DNA from: Acheta domesticus
Lineage: Eukaryota; Arthropoda; Insecta; Orthoptera; Gryllidae
Direction of reading: 5' to 3'
NCBI GenBank assembly: GCA_031308135.1
Contig: JAHLJT010000631.1
Location: forward strand, 214,715,773 to 214,779,772
DNA length: 64,000 nucleotides
In this document: positions 47,001 to 60,900 of the stretch, one piece after another
Position numbering within the stretch: the first letter of the stretch is position 1
Layout of the letters: each line of letters begins with the position of its first letter
Notes under the pieces: generated by a model
Told to the model about the DNA's origin: nothing
Seen by the model: only the letters and a program-made list of their open reading frames with translations
The model's database searches: none
Made by a program: the position numbers and the translations under genes

Positions 47001-50000
47001 AAGAACTCAACAGGGTTTGTACAATGGACGGAGTCTAACTCTGTCTAACTCTGCCCAACTCTGTCCATTGTCCTCCCAAAGTTTCAGTGGCAAGGCAGCA
47101 TTCGAGTGAGCACATCCAGACCCTTCAACCTCCCTGAATACTATTTCCCTTCAACATGGGTTGGCGCATTCAGCATTCAGAGAAGGCCATTGAGGAAGAA
47201 AAGGGTGAAAAACAATGAAAGTTACACATAAAACGGAGACCAAAAGTGTGGAAGATGGAGAAAAGTACACATGAAAGTTTTCTCTGCATTCTCCTTTGAG
47301 GACCTAAGACTAATCCACATTGACACTCTGATGGATTAGGCAGACTGAGAGGCTGAAGAAAAGGAATATTTTTGATGTTCTTACTTATGAAAGCCTTTGG
47401 TATTTTCTTTTAACACTTAAAGGAGATTAAATTGGTATATAATTTATTTGTACCAACTTATTGTTAAAGCCTTAGTTTCTATTATACCTGGAGTAATCCC
47501 TGAAGGGCCAGGAATGTGATGAGCAGGAGGAGTAGGGGCAGCACCAATACCACGAGTTGCCTCTTGCGTCAAATCTTTGAGCAACTCTTCCTTTTCAGTG
47601 CGCCTTGCAAAGCAGAAGTCTGATATCTTGTTTTGGAATACTACTAAGAGCTGAAACAGAAATAGTAGTATCATGAATTAATTGGTATCAAATCTTTTTG
47701 CTAGTTCAGAAAGTGAGTGAGAATAGCAATGAATCTTGCGTTAATTACTTGCAATGGGAATATTGTGGAAAACAAAAAATATTTTAAAAAAAATACAAAT
47801 CCAATATTGAAGCATATTTTGCAGAAGTGATGGCCTAAGATACTTGCAAAACTACATCCCCCCCCCCAATGTAGCTTTTGCAAATAAGAAAGAAAAATTT
47901 TGGAGACATTTCTAACAAAATCTTGTTCATATATTGTCTTTTTAATTGTCACTATTTCACACAAAATTACATAACTCATATTTAAAAAAACTGTGCATGA
48001 CAGTAATAGACATTATTTTAAAGAGAAGATTTTCTTAAAAAAATACTTCTGTCTTTATTAATGTAGTTGTAGAAGGGGCTCCCAAACTTCTATGAAAGTT
48101 GGACTCACACCTTTTTGTAAACAAGTATTACAATATTTGAGCAAAAAATTACAGAAAAAAAATCAAATAATTGAATTGAAATGCTTCATCTACACAGAAT
48201 GTTTTTTTTCTCTCTCAAGTCAATTTTATTTCCAAATTAGGATGTACATTTAGTTACTTAATAAAGGAGAGATGAGGTCCAATGGACTTGTTTATCATGT
48301 GAAGAATACACTCTAAAGTACAACATTATACATACCTCAGTAAGATTGTTGTAAAAATTTGTTCCTTCTTGAAGATTATTAAGTAATTCTATAAATGCAT
48401 CATGAGCAGCAGCTAATTCTTTTAACATAGCTTCTCGCCTAGCAGCTCCTCCAGCATTTGACTTCTCTTTGCAGAACTCACTGTTAGCAGACTGAAATTA
48501 TAAATCAATAAGTAAGGAAATTAATTAAAAAGCAACAATAAAATCAATTTATGCTGTATTTTTAACTTTTACACAAATGATTACCTACAAAATGAATATT
48601 TATGATATTCAGGCACAAACAAGAATGATTGTTTAATGGACGAGTTAATTGTAGACTCAAGTATGTGCAAGGAGTAGAACCAAACTAAACTGAATCCTCA
48701 GAGAATATAAAATCTATATAAAAGAACAGTGGTGAAAGCAAACTTGAAAAAAAAGGTTCAAAGGCACTCCGGAACTTGAGGACCATCACATGCTTTACAG
48801 AGTCTCACAAACAGGAGAAGGATTCTAGTGCCCAAAAAGTCAGAAAATGGCAGGATAAAATACTACATTTGTAAACAAAAGACTAACATTAAAAACTAAC
48901 AGCAAGGCTGAAATTTGATAGGTGACATTTGACGTATGCACTCATAGTCAATTTTCAGTCATCTACCCAGATTCATTGCAGTAAAAAATTACTTCATTTG
49001 GTAGTTTTCCTTTGGGAAAACTCCTTTTCAGAATAACAAATGATAGTAGCTTCCTGCCGTCTGCTAACACTCCCAGCATGATTGTAACTTGCATTTTCAC
49101 ATTTCTAGACGTTTTTATTATTACTGATTTACACCTTTTTCTAGCGACTGTTTTGTTGGAAGACATGTTGAAGTACACTGGATTCTTATTGACATTCCCC
49201 ATTTGACTCAAAAAAAGAAGCAGAAGAAGAAGAAGAAGAAGAAGAAGAAGCAGAAGAAGGAGGAGAAGGAGGAGAAGAAGAAGGAGAAGAAGAAGAAGGA
49301 GAAGAAGAAGAAGAAGGAGAAGAAGAAGAAGAAGGAGAAGAAGAAGAAGAAGAAGAAGAAGGAGGAGAAGAAGAAGGAGAAGAAGGAGGAGGAGAAGAAG
49401 AAGGAGAAGAAGAAGAAGGAGAAGAAGAAGGAGAAGAAGAAGAAGAAGAAGGAGAAGAAGAAGAAGAAGGAGAAGAAGAAGGAGAAGAAGAAGAAGAAGA
49501 AGAAGAAGAAGGAGAAGAAGAAGAAGAAGGAGAAGAAGAAGAAGAAGAAGGAGAAGAAGAAGAGAGATTGTGTTGATGGTGCAATGGTACAATGCACTTT
49601 TGGTAGCTTGTGGAAGCATTTGAGGTATCTGCAGAGTTGGATAAATTGTTTTAATAAGAATTTAGGGAAACTTACAAGTATTTCTCTTGAGATCATTTAC
49701 AATAGGCCTTATGCGACATGGTAGCCATCTTGATTCATGATGTCATAACTTAGAGGGTCCATGCACACGTGTTGAGTTGACATTCGACAAGTAACGCACG
49801 TCTTAGAATAATACTGTATCTTATGCGAAATGGCACACGAGCGCTTGGGCTGTTCCGCATAAGATAGTGTTAAATCTACGACGCACGTTACATATCGCGC
49901 GACAACATAACACTCATGTGACACAGGCCTTGCTATACTGATTCAATCCATTCTGTACTAGTTACGTAAATACATATTTCATAAACATATCTAATAATAA

Positions 50001-53000
50001 GAAAAATTAGTTTCTATTGAAAATTACTTTTATTTCTTAAGTAAACTTGTACTATAGGTACCAGTAACAACATAATATTGTCTATATTGCATTTATTTTC
50101 ATACGTGAATTTTTCATCCGAATGTAAGACGACACTCAATTTATAAAGGTCGAAAACGGGAAAAATTGCTTGCCTTATATTTGGGTAAATACTGTATATG
50201 ATAAAAGGTAGAAATTTTGGGAAATGGTAGAGAATTTAGAGGGCTACAATTTGTTTCGAACTCTTTTATGGTCCATGCCAAAACAAGAGATTATCTTAAA
50301 AAACAAAGGAAAAAATTTTTTTGTCTCTTCTTTTTTGACCATTAGAAGGGATATCGTGATGCAATGTGGTTAAGAAGATTTAAACTGATGTAAGAAGCTA
50401 AAAATCTTTTTTTTTCCGTTTCATTTGTGCAAAGTACTCCAAGCATATTGATTTTAAATCAGGCAAAAAACTTTTTTACTTGCACTTCAAATACAATTTT
50501 CAACATAAAACTTCCTGGGCCCTTGGAGCACTTTCACCTATCTTATTCTGCTACTCCCCTTTTATGTATTTTACTTTATTTTAACACATTTTGCTTTAAT
50601 TTTACGTATTTAGCAAAACTTTTTATATTATACCAATTTTATTGAAATTTATTTGACTAAATAGTTTTTATTTTAAAAAGTCGGCAGTTTTTTTCCTTAC
50701 ACCCATTAGGAATTGAGAGGTTGGCTGGAAGATGGGCGTCACTAGAATTATGGCATTTATCCATACAATATTTCAAAATGTTCTTTAGGGAACTTTCTTC
50801 CACCCTTCAAGAGATAGTATGGTGATAACCTGAATAGATGGCTTTGGAGAGGCTTTTGAAATACAAACTTGTGCCCTTTTTTTCATAACATCGGTACCTC
50901 TAGGATTTTGCATAATTTAGTTTCACAGTGTTAGAACATTGACAGGATGGCTGTGAATTCAGATGTGAATTTGTCCGATATATCTGATTTTTCATCGGAT
51001 GATAGTGAGTTTAAGCCTCCAGATGATAGTGGTACATCTTCCGATGCTTATATATATATATATATACATATATTTAATTAACATTACAGATAAAAATGAA
51101 AGATGAAAAAGAGATTTTCCAAAAATCAGTAAACAAGAATTAAAGGATCTCAATTAATCTGGACAAAAATTCATATTATTCTGTATTTCCAAAATTAATA
51201 AATACACGCAGACTTTCATAAAAAGAAGCTACCTATTTCAAAATTAGCTTGTTTCACAGAATAAGGGCACAATTCAACATTTTCAAATTAATGTAAATCC
51301 ATGTAATTGAGCATGTTAGTACAGTTTGTTTGCTTAATCAGTTACTAGTATGATTTTTCATGCGATATGTACATATTTTTTATTTTATATGCGAAATACA
51401 ACTTGTACACAGTTGTCTTGATTATCTCAAAATTGTGCTTTCTGAATTATGGCCTTCTTCCAGCCAACCCCTCATCTGCATGTTGAAGACGCAAGATGCA
51501 CCACCATGAAAATGTGGTCACATGTCTGCATTGCATTAATGTAGCAACAAGTGCACATGAGCACCGAGTATTATCTTTATGGACAGAAAATACCTCTCAG
51601 GTAGTATTTCTTGATCATTAATCCCAAATTACAAGAGATTTTAGTTATCACAGAAATGTAGCACCATTAAGACAAAGGTACTGTTATCGTTTGCCAGTCA
51701 TCGAGTTTCAACATTTATACAATGGCAAACACTGCTTTCAAAGTTAAAATTTACTCTTAAAACCCATGTACTCTCTTTTACTCCATTCCCTTTACGGATC
51801 CAAGGCTTTTTAATGTTTATATCCTAACTACTCCACACACAGATCTTGAGAAAAAAGCTATTCCTCCTGGATACCTCTAAAACTGGTAAATAGTATCAGA
51901 AAAGTTACTATCTTCAAAATGGATGGTACTAAGGCCCAAACAACAAAGATTAGATCACTAGAACAATACCATGTCAGTTAATTTATCAATTCTTTAGTTG
52001 ATTTTATTATTATTATTCCTCAAGACACATTATAATTTATAACTTTCAAAAGTACTGTAGATATTATGAATTTTTTTTTCAATAAATAACTAAAATGTCA
52101 AGTTATATTTTATGAACTATTTTCTTCATCACTGTTCACATGGTACTCATTACAAAAAGAACTAACCTGGATATTAGCAACAAGAGATTCTTGTCGCTGC
52201 ACAGATTCAGCAACCTGTTTTTGTAAAGGTCCGTAAACCCGACCAAGTGTTTCAACAGATAAAGCTTGTTCATTAATTGCACCATCCTGTCCAAGTGCGC
52301 TGAGAAACTGAGCTTGCATATCAACTGTAGCCGACTTGAGCTCGCTTTCTATTACATCCCTTTCAGCTTTCAGTGTTTCAACCTGTAATTGAAAACAATT
52401 TATTAAATCAATTATCATAAGAATCTGAATTGACTGTGCTGCTTACGAATATAAAAATAAACGCAGCAATGAATCAAGGATTTAAGTGATTCAATATTTC
52501 TCACTAGCACAATTTGGTCTAATACCCTTGGGTGATATATTTTACTCTTAATTTTACAAAGCCAACAAGCCAACAGTAAACACTAGCATTTAGGCAGATC
52601 AATAACAAGGTGAAATGATACCAAAGCATTTTTACTAATTGGAACAATCTTATCTGTGAAGACTGAACTAATGGATATAATTATGAAATATTGAAATACT
52701 GCAATTTCCGTCCTACAAGAACCTCAGTTACAACTTGAAAAAGTTAAATTCAAACAAAGCACCTCTGGTGCTTATCTACATTTATATTGATTGCCAGGAA
52801 CAGTAGTCATTTCTTATTTTTACAAATAAAACAAATATGAATAAATTTAACTGTTACAGTATTTGCAGCACACAATACAGAAAAGCAAGAATAATTTCAC
52901 ATAAAATTGCCTTGATAACTTTGAAGTGAGTTTTCAATTTCTGAAAACCATAATCAGTTATCAAATGTTCTTAAAGTAAAAAAAAAGTGAGTTTGTTAAT

Positions 53001-53978
53001 TCTAAGTTGCATCATTTCCTTCCTTCAATCTATTTTCTTTCATAAGAATATTTTCTACTTCATACAATCATCATAACTGACAATGGGAAGAATTTGAAGA
53101 GACAACTGTGTTGCCATTTTGCAACCAAGCAGCATATCAAATAAAGCGAGTGAAATTCGAATTTATAATTTCAATTTTTTTTTGCAATTTTCCAAATTAC
53201 AGAGTATGATGAAAAATGGGGTCATCACTACTATCTTGACAGTTCTTGGGTACATACGAGAAAATTTTTTTAAAAAAAATTTCGATCCCTTTTTGAGATA
53301 ATTGTTTAAATGGTTTCAAAAATGCCTTAAAAAAAGTTTAACACAAAATTATCCAAAAAATAATCGTATTTTTGAAAAATTGAACATAACTGTTTATAGA
53401 TCTGGTTTTGATGAACAGATTTCATTAAGAGGAGGGGAAGAAAAAAAAAAACTATCTCTGTAATTGCAGGTTTAGGAAAATGCCAACAAAAATTCAAAAT
53501 TTTGCAATTAATGAAAACTTAGAGATTTCAATGAAAATGATTTTGTTAAGCATTGTTAATGCTATCTACAGACAAAATTTAATACAAAAACATGTGTTGC
53601 TAATTTTCTGAAAATTTTGAAAATGTTGTTTGGGATTTATGTAAAGTACACCCTAAAATTATAATATTGGTTTCAAATTGAAGAGGCCATGACATCAGTC
53701 AGATCAATTTGGAATATCATTTTTGGTAAAAATCCTGCATATAGTTCAGCCATTAGCATTGTTCATAGAAAACTATTGTGTTAGAGGAAGTAATTTACTA
53801 TGTATAGGGCAAAGATTTATCTTCAATTACCAGAATGTAAATATCTCTATCTCCAAAACTGTCCTTTTGCTAAGTTGATTTTTAACAATTTTCGAAAATA
53901 TGGAGAGTTTGACCAATATGATACTAGCATTACTCTCTTGCTACACACAAGGAAATATTTAAAGAAAAAATTGAGCCA

Positions 53979-54069
<91 letters not shown>

Positions 54070-54863
54070 ATATATATAGTATTACTTTTATATATGAATA
54101 AAAGTGCCATCTTACTTCTTCCATTAACCGTCGCAGCTCTTGCACAGCAGCACTATCCCGTACTGCCCCACCAGGTCCTGCACTTGGGACAGCTGCTTGC
54201 AACTGATCAGGAGAGCCACAAAGCAATTCCATACCCCTTTTATGTGCATCAAATTTATTTCGCACAACAGCATCTGCTGACACAGCATTGTTAATAATTT
54301 CTCTATATTTTGCTAAGTTAGTACGGAAAGATTCAGTGAGTCGCTCAGATGGAGTACGTGACCAACGTTCCTTAAATTGTTCTCTCAGTTGATCATCAGA
54401 TGACTTCTCTTCTTGTAATAAGCGGTCCGCCTAAAGCAGATAAAAAGCACTCTCTTTTAGAGCAATGAACAATGTAGATATGTAAAAGAACAGCAATAAA
54501 ATTATAAAATAAATTGTACCTCATCAAGAATATCTTTATTACGCTGAAGGAGTTCTGGCAATTCTGTAATAATTTGTTGCAGTTTCTGGACACCACCTCG
54601 TGATCTAACAGATTCTGCTTTGTCAAGAAGTGACTGTGGTAGGCCTTCACCTGATTGATCTTCAAGCGCAGCAGGTAAGTTTAATGATGCAAGAACACTA
54701 AAGTGAAGGACACAATTTACATCCTTGAGTTATGAACAATCAAATTTTAAGACAATCATGAAAATTATATCAAAGCATTTCTGTAATAACTTGCCTACAT
54801 CAAGTAGTAAATGAAGGGGACCTGTCCTCACATATTTACAACAGATACTAATAAAAAACAACA

Positions 54864-54942
<79 letters not shown>

Positions 54943-57859
54943 AACAACGTAGTACATAAGTGGAAATTCTCTTCACAAGCTCAATTACATTCCAAGAACT
55001 TGTCTTCGTTCTACACTCATAACCAATGGCATAGCTAGCGATGATGCCTCACAACCTCACACTTCCATTAAAATTAAAAATAAACATTGTAGAACAATTA
55101 AAAACTCTTTATGAAAATTATGATTATAAATGCAGATTTCTTTCTCCCCCCCCATGCAAATATACTCATTTAGGAATTTAAAAGAAGTCAATAACACAAA
55201 TTTTTTGAAACCTAATGGTGTTATATCAGTACATATTTTCTCGCGTTATTTCATAATGTTTGCAATTCTCGAAAATTCTGAGTTAAATGAAAATGAGACC
55301 TGTGCCATTCTTTAATCTAACTTTACACTATCCCAGGAAGTAAATTTACTAAGTATAGGACGAATGTTTTTCAACAGAGCCCCACAATACGAGTTACACT
55401 GTAAACAAAATCGCAAATTTTTGCTGCAGCATGGAATTGGTAATATTCTCTCTTTATTGTGCAAGTACTCAGTACAGGTGACAAAGTAATAGTTATTTTT
55501 ATATTAAGATCGTAAAATGATTATTTTTTGCACAACTGAGATTGAGATTGCTCCTTCCCACCTCTAAACCATTAGATCTCTGCAAAAAATTATCAAGGCT
55601 TTGCAAGAAATAATCATTTTTGCCACAAAATATAATAAATATTTTTCCTACAATCAATGCACATAAAGCTTCCGTTCTAAATCATTATTTGCTAAATCTC
55701 TACTCTTCCTGGTTATCAAAACGAAACATCATCTTTCAGTGCAAAAAATCTTTTCTGAGCTGTGAGATGATGGGGGTTTCCTAGAGACATGCAATTGCAA
55801 CAGCTTTTCTAGAGACATTATCTACACTTGTTGCCACTAACTGGGAATGAATAAAATGAAGGGGATTAGGATTAAGCCAGTTGAGTGCTTCTGCCATGTA
55901 CTTTGATGCTCATAGCAAAGTATCACATCACTGAAAGTATCCAGATGGTATAGGTATCTGAATAAAAATTTCAAAAGTATATAACTGAATTCTGTTATTC
56001 ACTTACGTCTACCCAGAAAGATCATTCAGCACATATGTGGCAAGAGCAGTAAAGTGTGGCAATACAGTCTCTGCCAAGGTCCAATATCAAGCACAAAAAA
56101 CAATAGTACAAAGCACATCAAATAATCCAACACAAACTTAAAAATATCAAACACATCAAATAATACATATGAGAAAAACAAGTCCTCCAGAAAGAAAAGA
56201 CTAACTTTATGCACCTCGTGGAGTATGTAAAATCTTTTACTAGTAGCAATTGTGGAAAAAATATAATTAACTTTTTTCTTGAGTTTTAATAATTTAAATC
56301 TTATTTATAAGGTTATTAAATATTGTTTTGTTTAATTTTAAAAGATTCAAATTCTATGGTTTAAATTATAATATCATTTTGTGTCATCTCTAGAAACCCC
56401 TTCACAATTACTTTATTACTACATCACTGCCGCTCACAAGGAATAAAGATCTGTCATTTCCTTTTGTGAAGTTATCTAAAACTGATATTGTAGAAAATAC
56501 ATATTATCTCAACCTGTTTAAAAATTGTGTTGACTCCCGTAGTTTTGATATTTCTGCATTAACTATTTCATTTTTGCGAACATCATAGGCTGCCAAAGCT
56601 TGGTGCACAGAGACCGGAACAAGTTGTTCAAAAAGGTCTGCAACACAAGAAAGAAATTTTAGATGAAACACTACAAAATTAATAAGTTATAATAGTTCAA
56701 GACATATTTCACATCTGTCATTGTGCTGTGTAAGCTTTGTGTAAGATCTACACCTTTTCAATCTGCTTTGAACAAGCTGAAGCACATTTAAAATTAGAGC
56801 AATATTCCTGAAAGTTTAAAATTGGGGAACTTGCTGAATTAACACCTCACACAACTGGAATTCCAGGGGTTAAAGGCAGTCCAACTAAGGGGTCATGATG
56901 TAATGGCTCTTTGATGTATATGTTATAGCTAAAGTCCAATTCTGACCAACTCCTAAATTAGCATGTTGTCCAAAATGAGTGGAATAGGAACAGCATAAAA
57001 GCACACTTCAGACAACGATGAAATTGACATCAGTCAACAAAACGTGACTACGGCAGATTAAGTATATTACAATAACTAGGAATAGCAGATATGTGATATA
57101 CAAGGATCAAGACTGCTGCTGGTAATTTTCTATGGTCTAGTGTGAGACACTGAGTAGTTTCAAGTTCTACTGTAAGTCATAAATTTCTACTTAGACCATA
57201 TCACCTAATCTCACTACATATCTCAGTCAATGCCATACATTCCACAGTACAAAATAATTTATACATCATGACCACGTATCTACACAAATATAAACTAGTA
57301 CTAATCATTTTAATATAATATTGTACTACACTAGTACAATACTCTGTTGCATGTTTTAAAACCCCCAAACTGACTGTTGAACGTAAGGGGTGGACCCAAG
57401 CCCAGGCATCAACTCATAAGAAGACTACTACTTATTCTCTTTTTTTCATTATTCTCTCTCTACTTTTTTAATATTGTTTTGAATTTTAATCTTAATTTCT
57501 GTATTGTATTTAATACTTAGAAATATTTATATTGTAGATTTTATTATTATGTACATATTCTGACTTGTCATACATGACTTATGCTGTATTTATGTGACAA
57601 ATCACTCGTGTTTGGGCAAAAGGGTATAAGTGCTGTTTCATAATTTTACATGAGAGCAAAAATGAAATGCATTTAGTGTAGATATTGTTGAATAATTAAT
57701 TTTCAGATACAAAGATATACATAGGAAATAGTGTTAGGTTAGTTTAAAATTACTTTCAAAGAATTAAAGTAAATAGTTTCGAAATTAAAGAAAAATTACT
57801 ACACTTAACTTAATATTTAACTTTTCTGACATATACCCTTTTGCCCAAATACGAGCGAA

Positions 57860-57901
<42 letters not shown>

Positions 57902-60900
57902 TATTATTATTATTACACATTTCCTTACTTCCTATGCTTAAAACCATCATTAACCAGACGTTCAAAACTATTGGTTCATCACCATTCATACAGCTTTATC
58001 CACATCATATGGCTAATGTGCCTATTAACTGGCTTCTCGTAACATTAGTCATATTTAAGACTTTAGTAATGACACTGATGTTGGGTGGTCAACAAATCAG
58101 TTGGTAAAATTACAAAATGCATTATGGGCTATTCCTGCAGTCAAATCGGTAGCTAACATGCTAGTGAACAAATGAATACAGCTTCTGCTATCATTTTGAT
58201 TTGGAAAATACTTTAATAGCCTACCCTTGAAATTCTGACTAAAATGTTCAGGCAAGGGGAGGGCTTTGGCAAGCTGTGCTTTTGGCACTGCTGGCAGACT
58301 CTTCACATCTGGTATTCGCTCATGATAAATAAAATCATTATCCTTTTTGGCTTCATTTAAGTTTCGTTGAGCCTTTGTAGCATACTCTTGAAAGCATGTG
58401 GGCTTCCCAGATCTCTGTTGAGCTGCTTTAAATAGTTCCAAAGAATGCTAGAAAATAAAGAACAATAAGCCATCACTTATTGGAAACATAAGACAAAATT
58501 TAGAAATTTTCCTAAATTTGTGAAACAGTTTTACTTACTTCTAATCGTGCAATTTCTTCCCCTACTTCTTTGTTAGCCTTGCACACAAGGCTTTGATAAT
58601 AATGTGTTAGAGCTCGATATCCAGCTTGCTTGCCTGCAACCTACAATTGGAATTTGGCTATTAATGTACTTGCTTGTGATGCACAGTATTTAAAAAATTA
58701 GGAAAACTTTCATACTGTTGGAATCCAGTCTTTGTCCCAGAGTGGTCTGAGATTATCTTTCTGAAATACTTTGAGAACTTCAGCATAAAGTTCTTCACAC
58801 TGAGAGCACAATTTTGCAACAATTGTATCTTTCATGTGATCTGGAAAGAAAAGAAAGAAAAAAAGAGAGAGAAACAATTCAAATACTTCACCAGTTTGCC
58901 AATAATATTCACTATTTTTTTTTGAGGAAAACTCACCATTAATTGCTTTCAGTACAAATATCTCTTGACCTTGTGCTAGCATGAGAGCTGATAAGGCTCC
59001 AAGTGTTTCGGGATTTAAATCAGGAGTTGGTTCTTGTTGAATTGCCAACATTACTGTCCCTTTTAAATGGTTGAAAATTCCAGCTGCTTGCTACAAATCA
59101 CATAATTGTTTCCACAAATACATTATTCAATTAGAAGTTGGTATGATCCTTGAATTACACAGTTTGTAATTCAGTGACACAAGAAAAAAAGCACTCTTCC
59201 CACCTTGCCCAGGAACATAAAGTGAACAAAAATGTATTCTCTCTTTACTTTTTCTCTTTCATTTTAAAATTATTGGGTCGACAATTGTCTATGACTCAAC
59301 ACCACTTAAAAGGAAAGACAGTTTCTTAACAGGATCCTGATTAATGCAGCTCCAAACAGGTTAAATGATACTTCTCTTGAAAAAAAGTCCTGAGTGGAAT
59401 TTGCAGAGACTACTAGAAAGATTACAGCTCCCTTAAGAAGAGTATGATTTCAAGTCCAGAATGAACTGCCACAAATAGCATCTGATCTTAAAAGATAGCT
59501 TTTACAAGACTGCAGGAGATTGAGGGGCTCTATTGTAGCTATTAATGCTTCTACAAAATCATCTTAGATTTGGAAATTTAGAATGGATTAAGAAACTCAA
59601 TGACCAGAACTTGGTCCAATCTTTGACTCTAGCTCAATGACCAGAAACCAGAGGTGTAAAATGTATGATCTACACATCACTAGGGTCATAGGAAACAGGC
59701 CAGTTAAGTTGTCAATTATCTGTTAGTAAGAAATACTTGCAGATAAATTCAAGCTGCAATTTCAATACAAAAAAATCTTCAAAAAATAATAAACTTGACA
59801 ACTTGAGAATAAACATGATTGATTCCAGAAAATGGCCAGCTCAGAATATATTGACAATCAATATTTTGTCTTCTTCGGGTGATAGACCTTAAAGATAAGA
59901 AATAAATGCAAAATTTGTTATAACACAGTAACTTAACATTTATTTATTTTATTCAAAACTTTAATCCTCTGAACTTTTGCTTGCGAACCACATAAGACTG
60001 CAGTTTATTGGATACGAATGTTTATGAATACTCATGTAATTTTGAATCTAGAATATGCTGCCCAAACATTCATTAGGGACCCAGAAAGATATCTTACAAG
60101 TAGAGCCTGGATTTGTATGCAAATGCATATATTTTATTTTGCTAATTGTTACTTGGAAAATTATCATTTATCTTTACAAATCTGATCATTTACAGCATTC
60201 TTGATGAATTCTATTTTGCATATTTTGTTGTATTTTACAGTTACTGCATATTCAGCTTAATTTTTGGAAACATAAGGGAAAAATGGTAATGATTTATTAA
60301 AATCAAACTTCTTGAAATTGGTGAATTATGATTTTTAGTTATTGTTCATGGAACAGCTCACCAGTCACATAAAGAAGTGAATATCCTTTTACCCTCGAAA
60401 CTGTTTCTGACAGATATACATTCAGTGTAGTTTGCTTGTACCATGTGTGCCACGAAAGGCAAGATTAAATTTTAGTTGAGGGAGCTTGAGTCATCACACT
60501 CAGTATCTTTGATTCAATGAAATATACACCAATGATAATTCAGGTTTTCCTTATTTGTTAGGAATCATTACCCAGAAAGTGAGAGCTTATGAATGGGCAT
60601 CACCAAACCAGGTGCTTGCTGGTCATCAGTATGACCTACCAAAGAACCCCCCGCCCATCTCGATCAGGTTTTTTGTCCAGTTTCCCTGATCCATTGAGCA
60701 AATGCTGAGATGGTCCCTTGTTTTGCTTCTGGACATAAATGTACCTTCATTATTTGTGCATGTCTTCTGAATTTCAGTGGGAAATATAGTTATTCAAATT
60801 ATCGTTTTCCTATTATCGTGGCAAAAAGTATTATTCTTTCATGAAGAACATGAGGGTTCAGGGCAGGAATTTATAGCTAATTTACCTTTGAAAATATATT

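Noticed and set aside
48963..49724. Long ORFs on both strands (poly-Leu, poly-Ser, poly-Phe, poly-Lys/Glu)
   Set aside because: All are translations of the GAA/GGA tract in different frames; only the C-terminal end of one minus-strand ORF (below 49206) is a genuine transposase remnant.
53800..54294. 164-aa plus-strand ORF with Ile-Tyr repeats
   Set aside because: Antisense of ALIX exon 10 joined to the (TA)n microsatellite.
54730..55038. Val-Cys and Thr-His repeat ORFs
   Set aside because: Artefacts of the (CA)n microsatellite.
49203..57915. CRISPR-like or regularly spaced repeats
   Set aside because: All repeats here are microsatellites or dispersed transposons with no spacer structure, and the DNA is eukaryotic.
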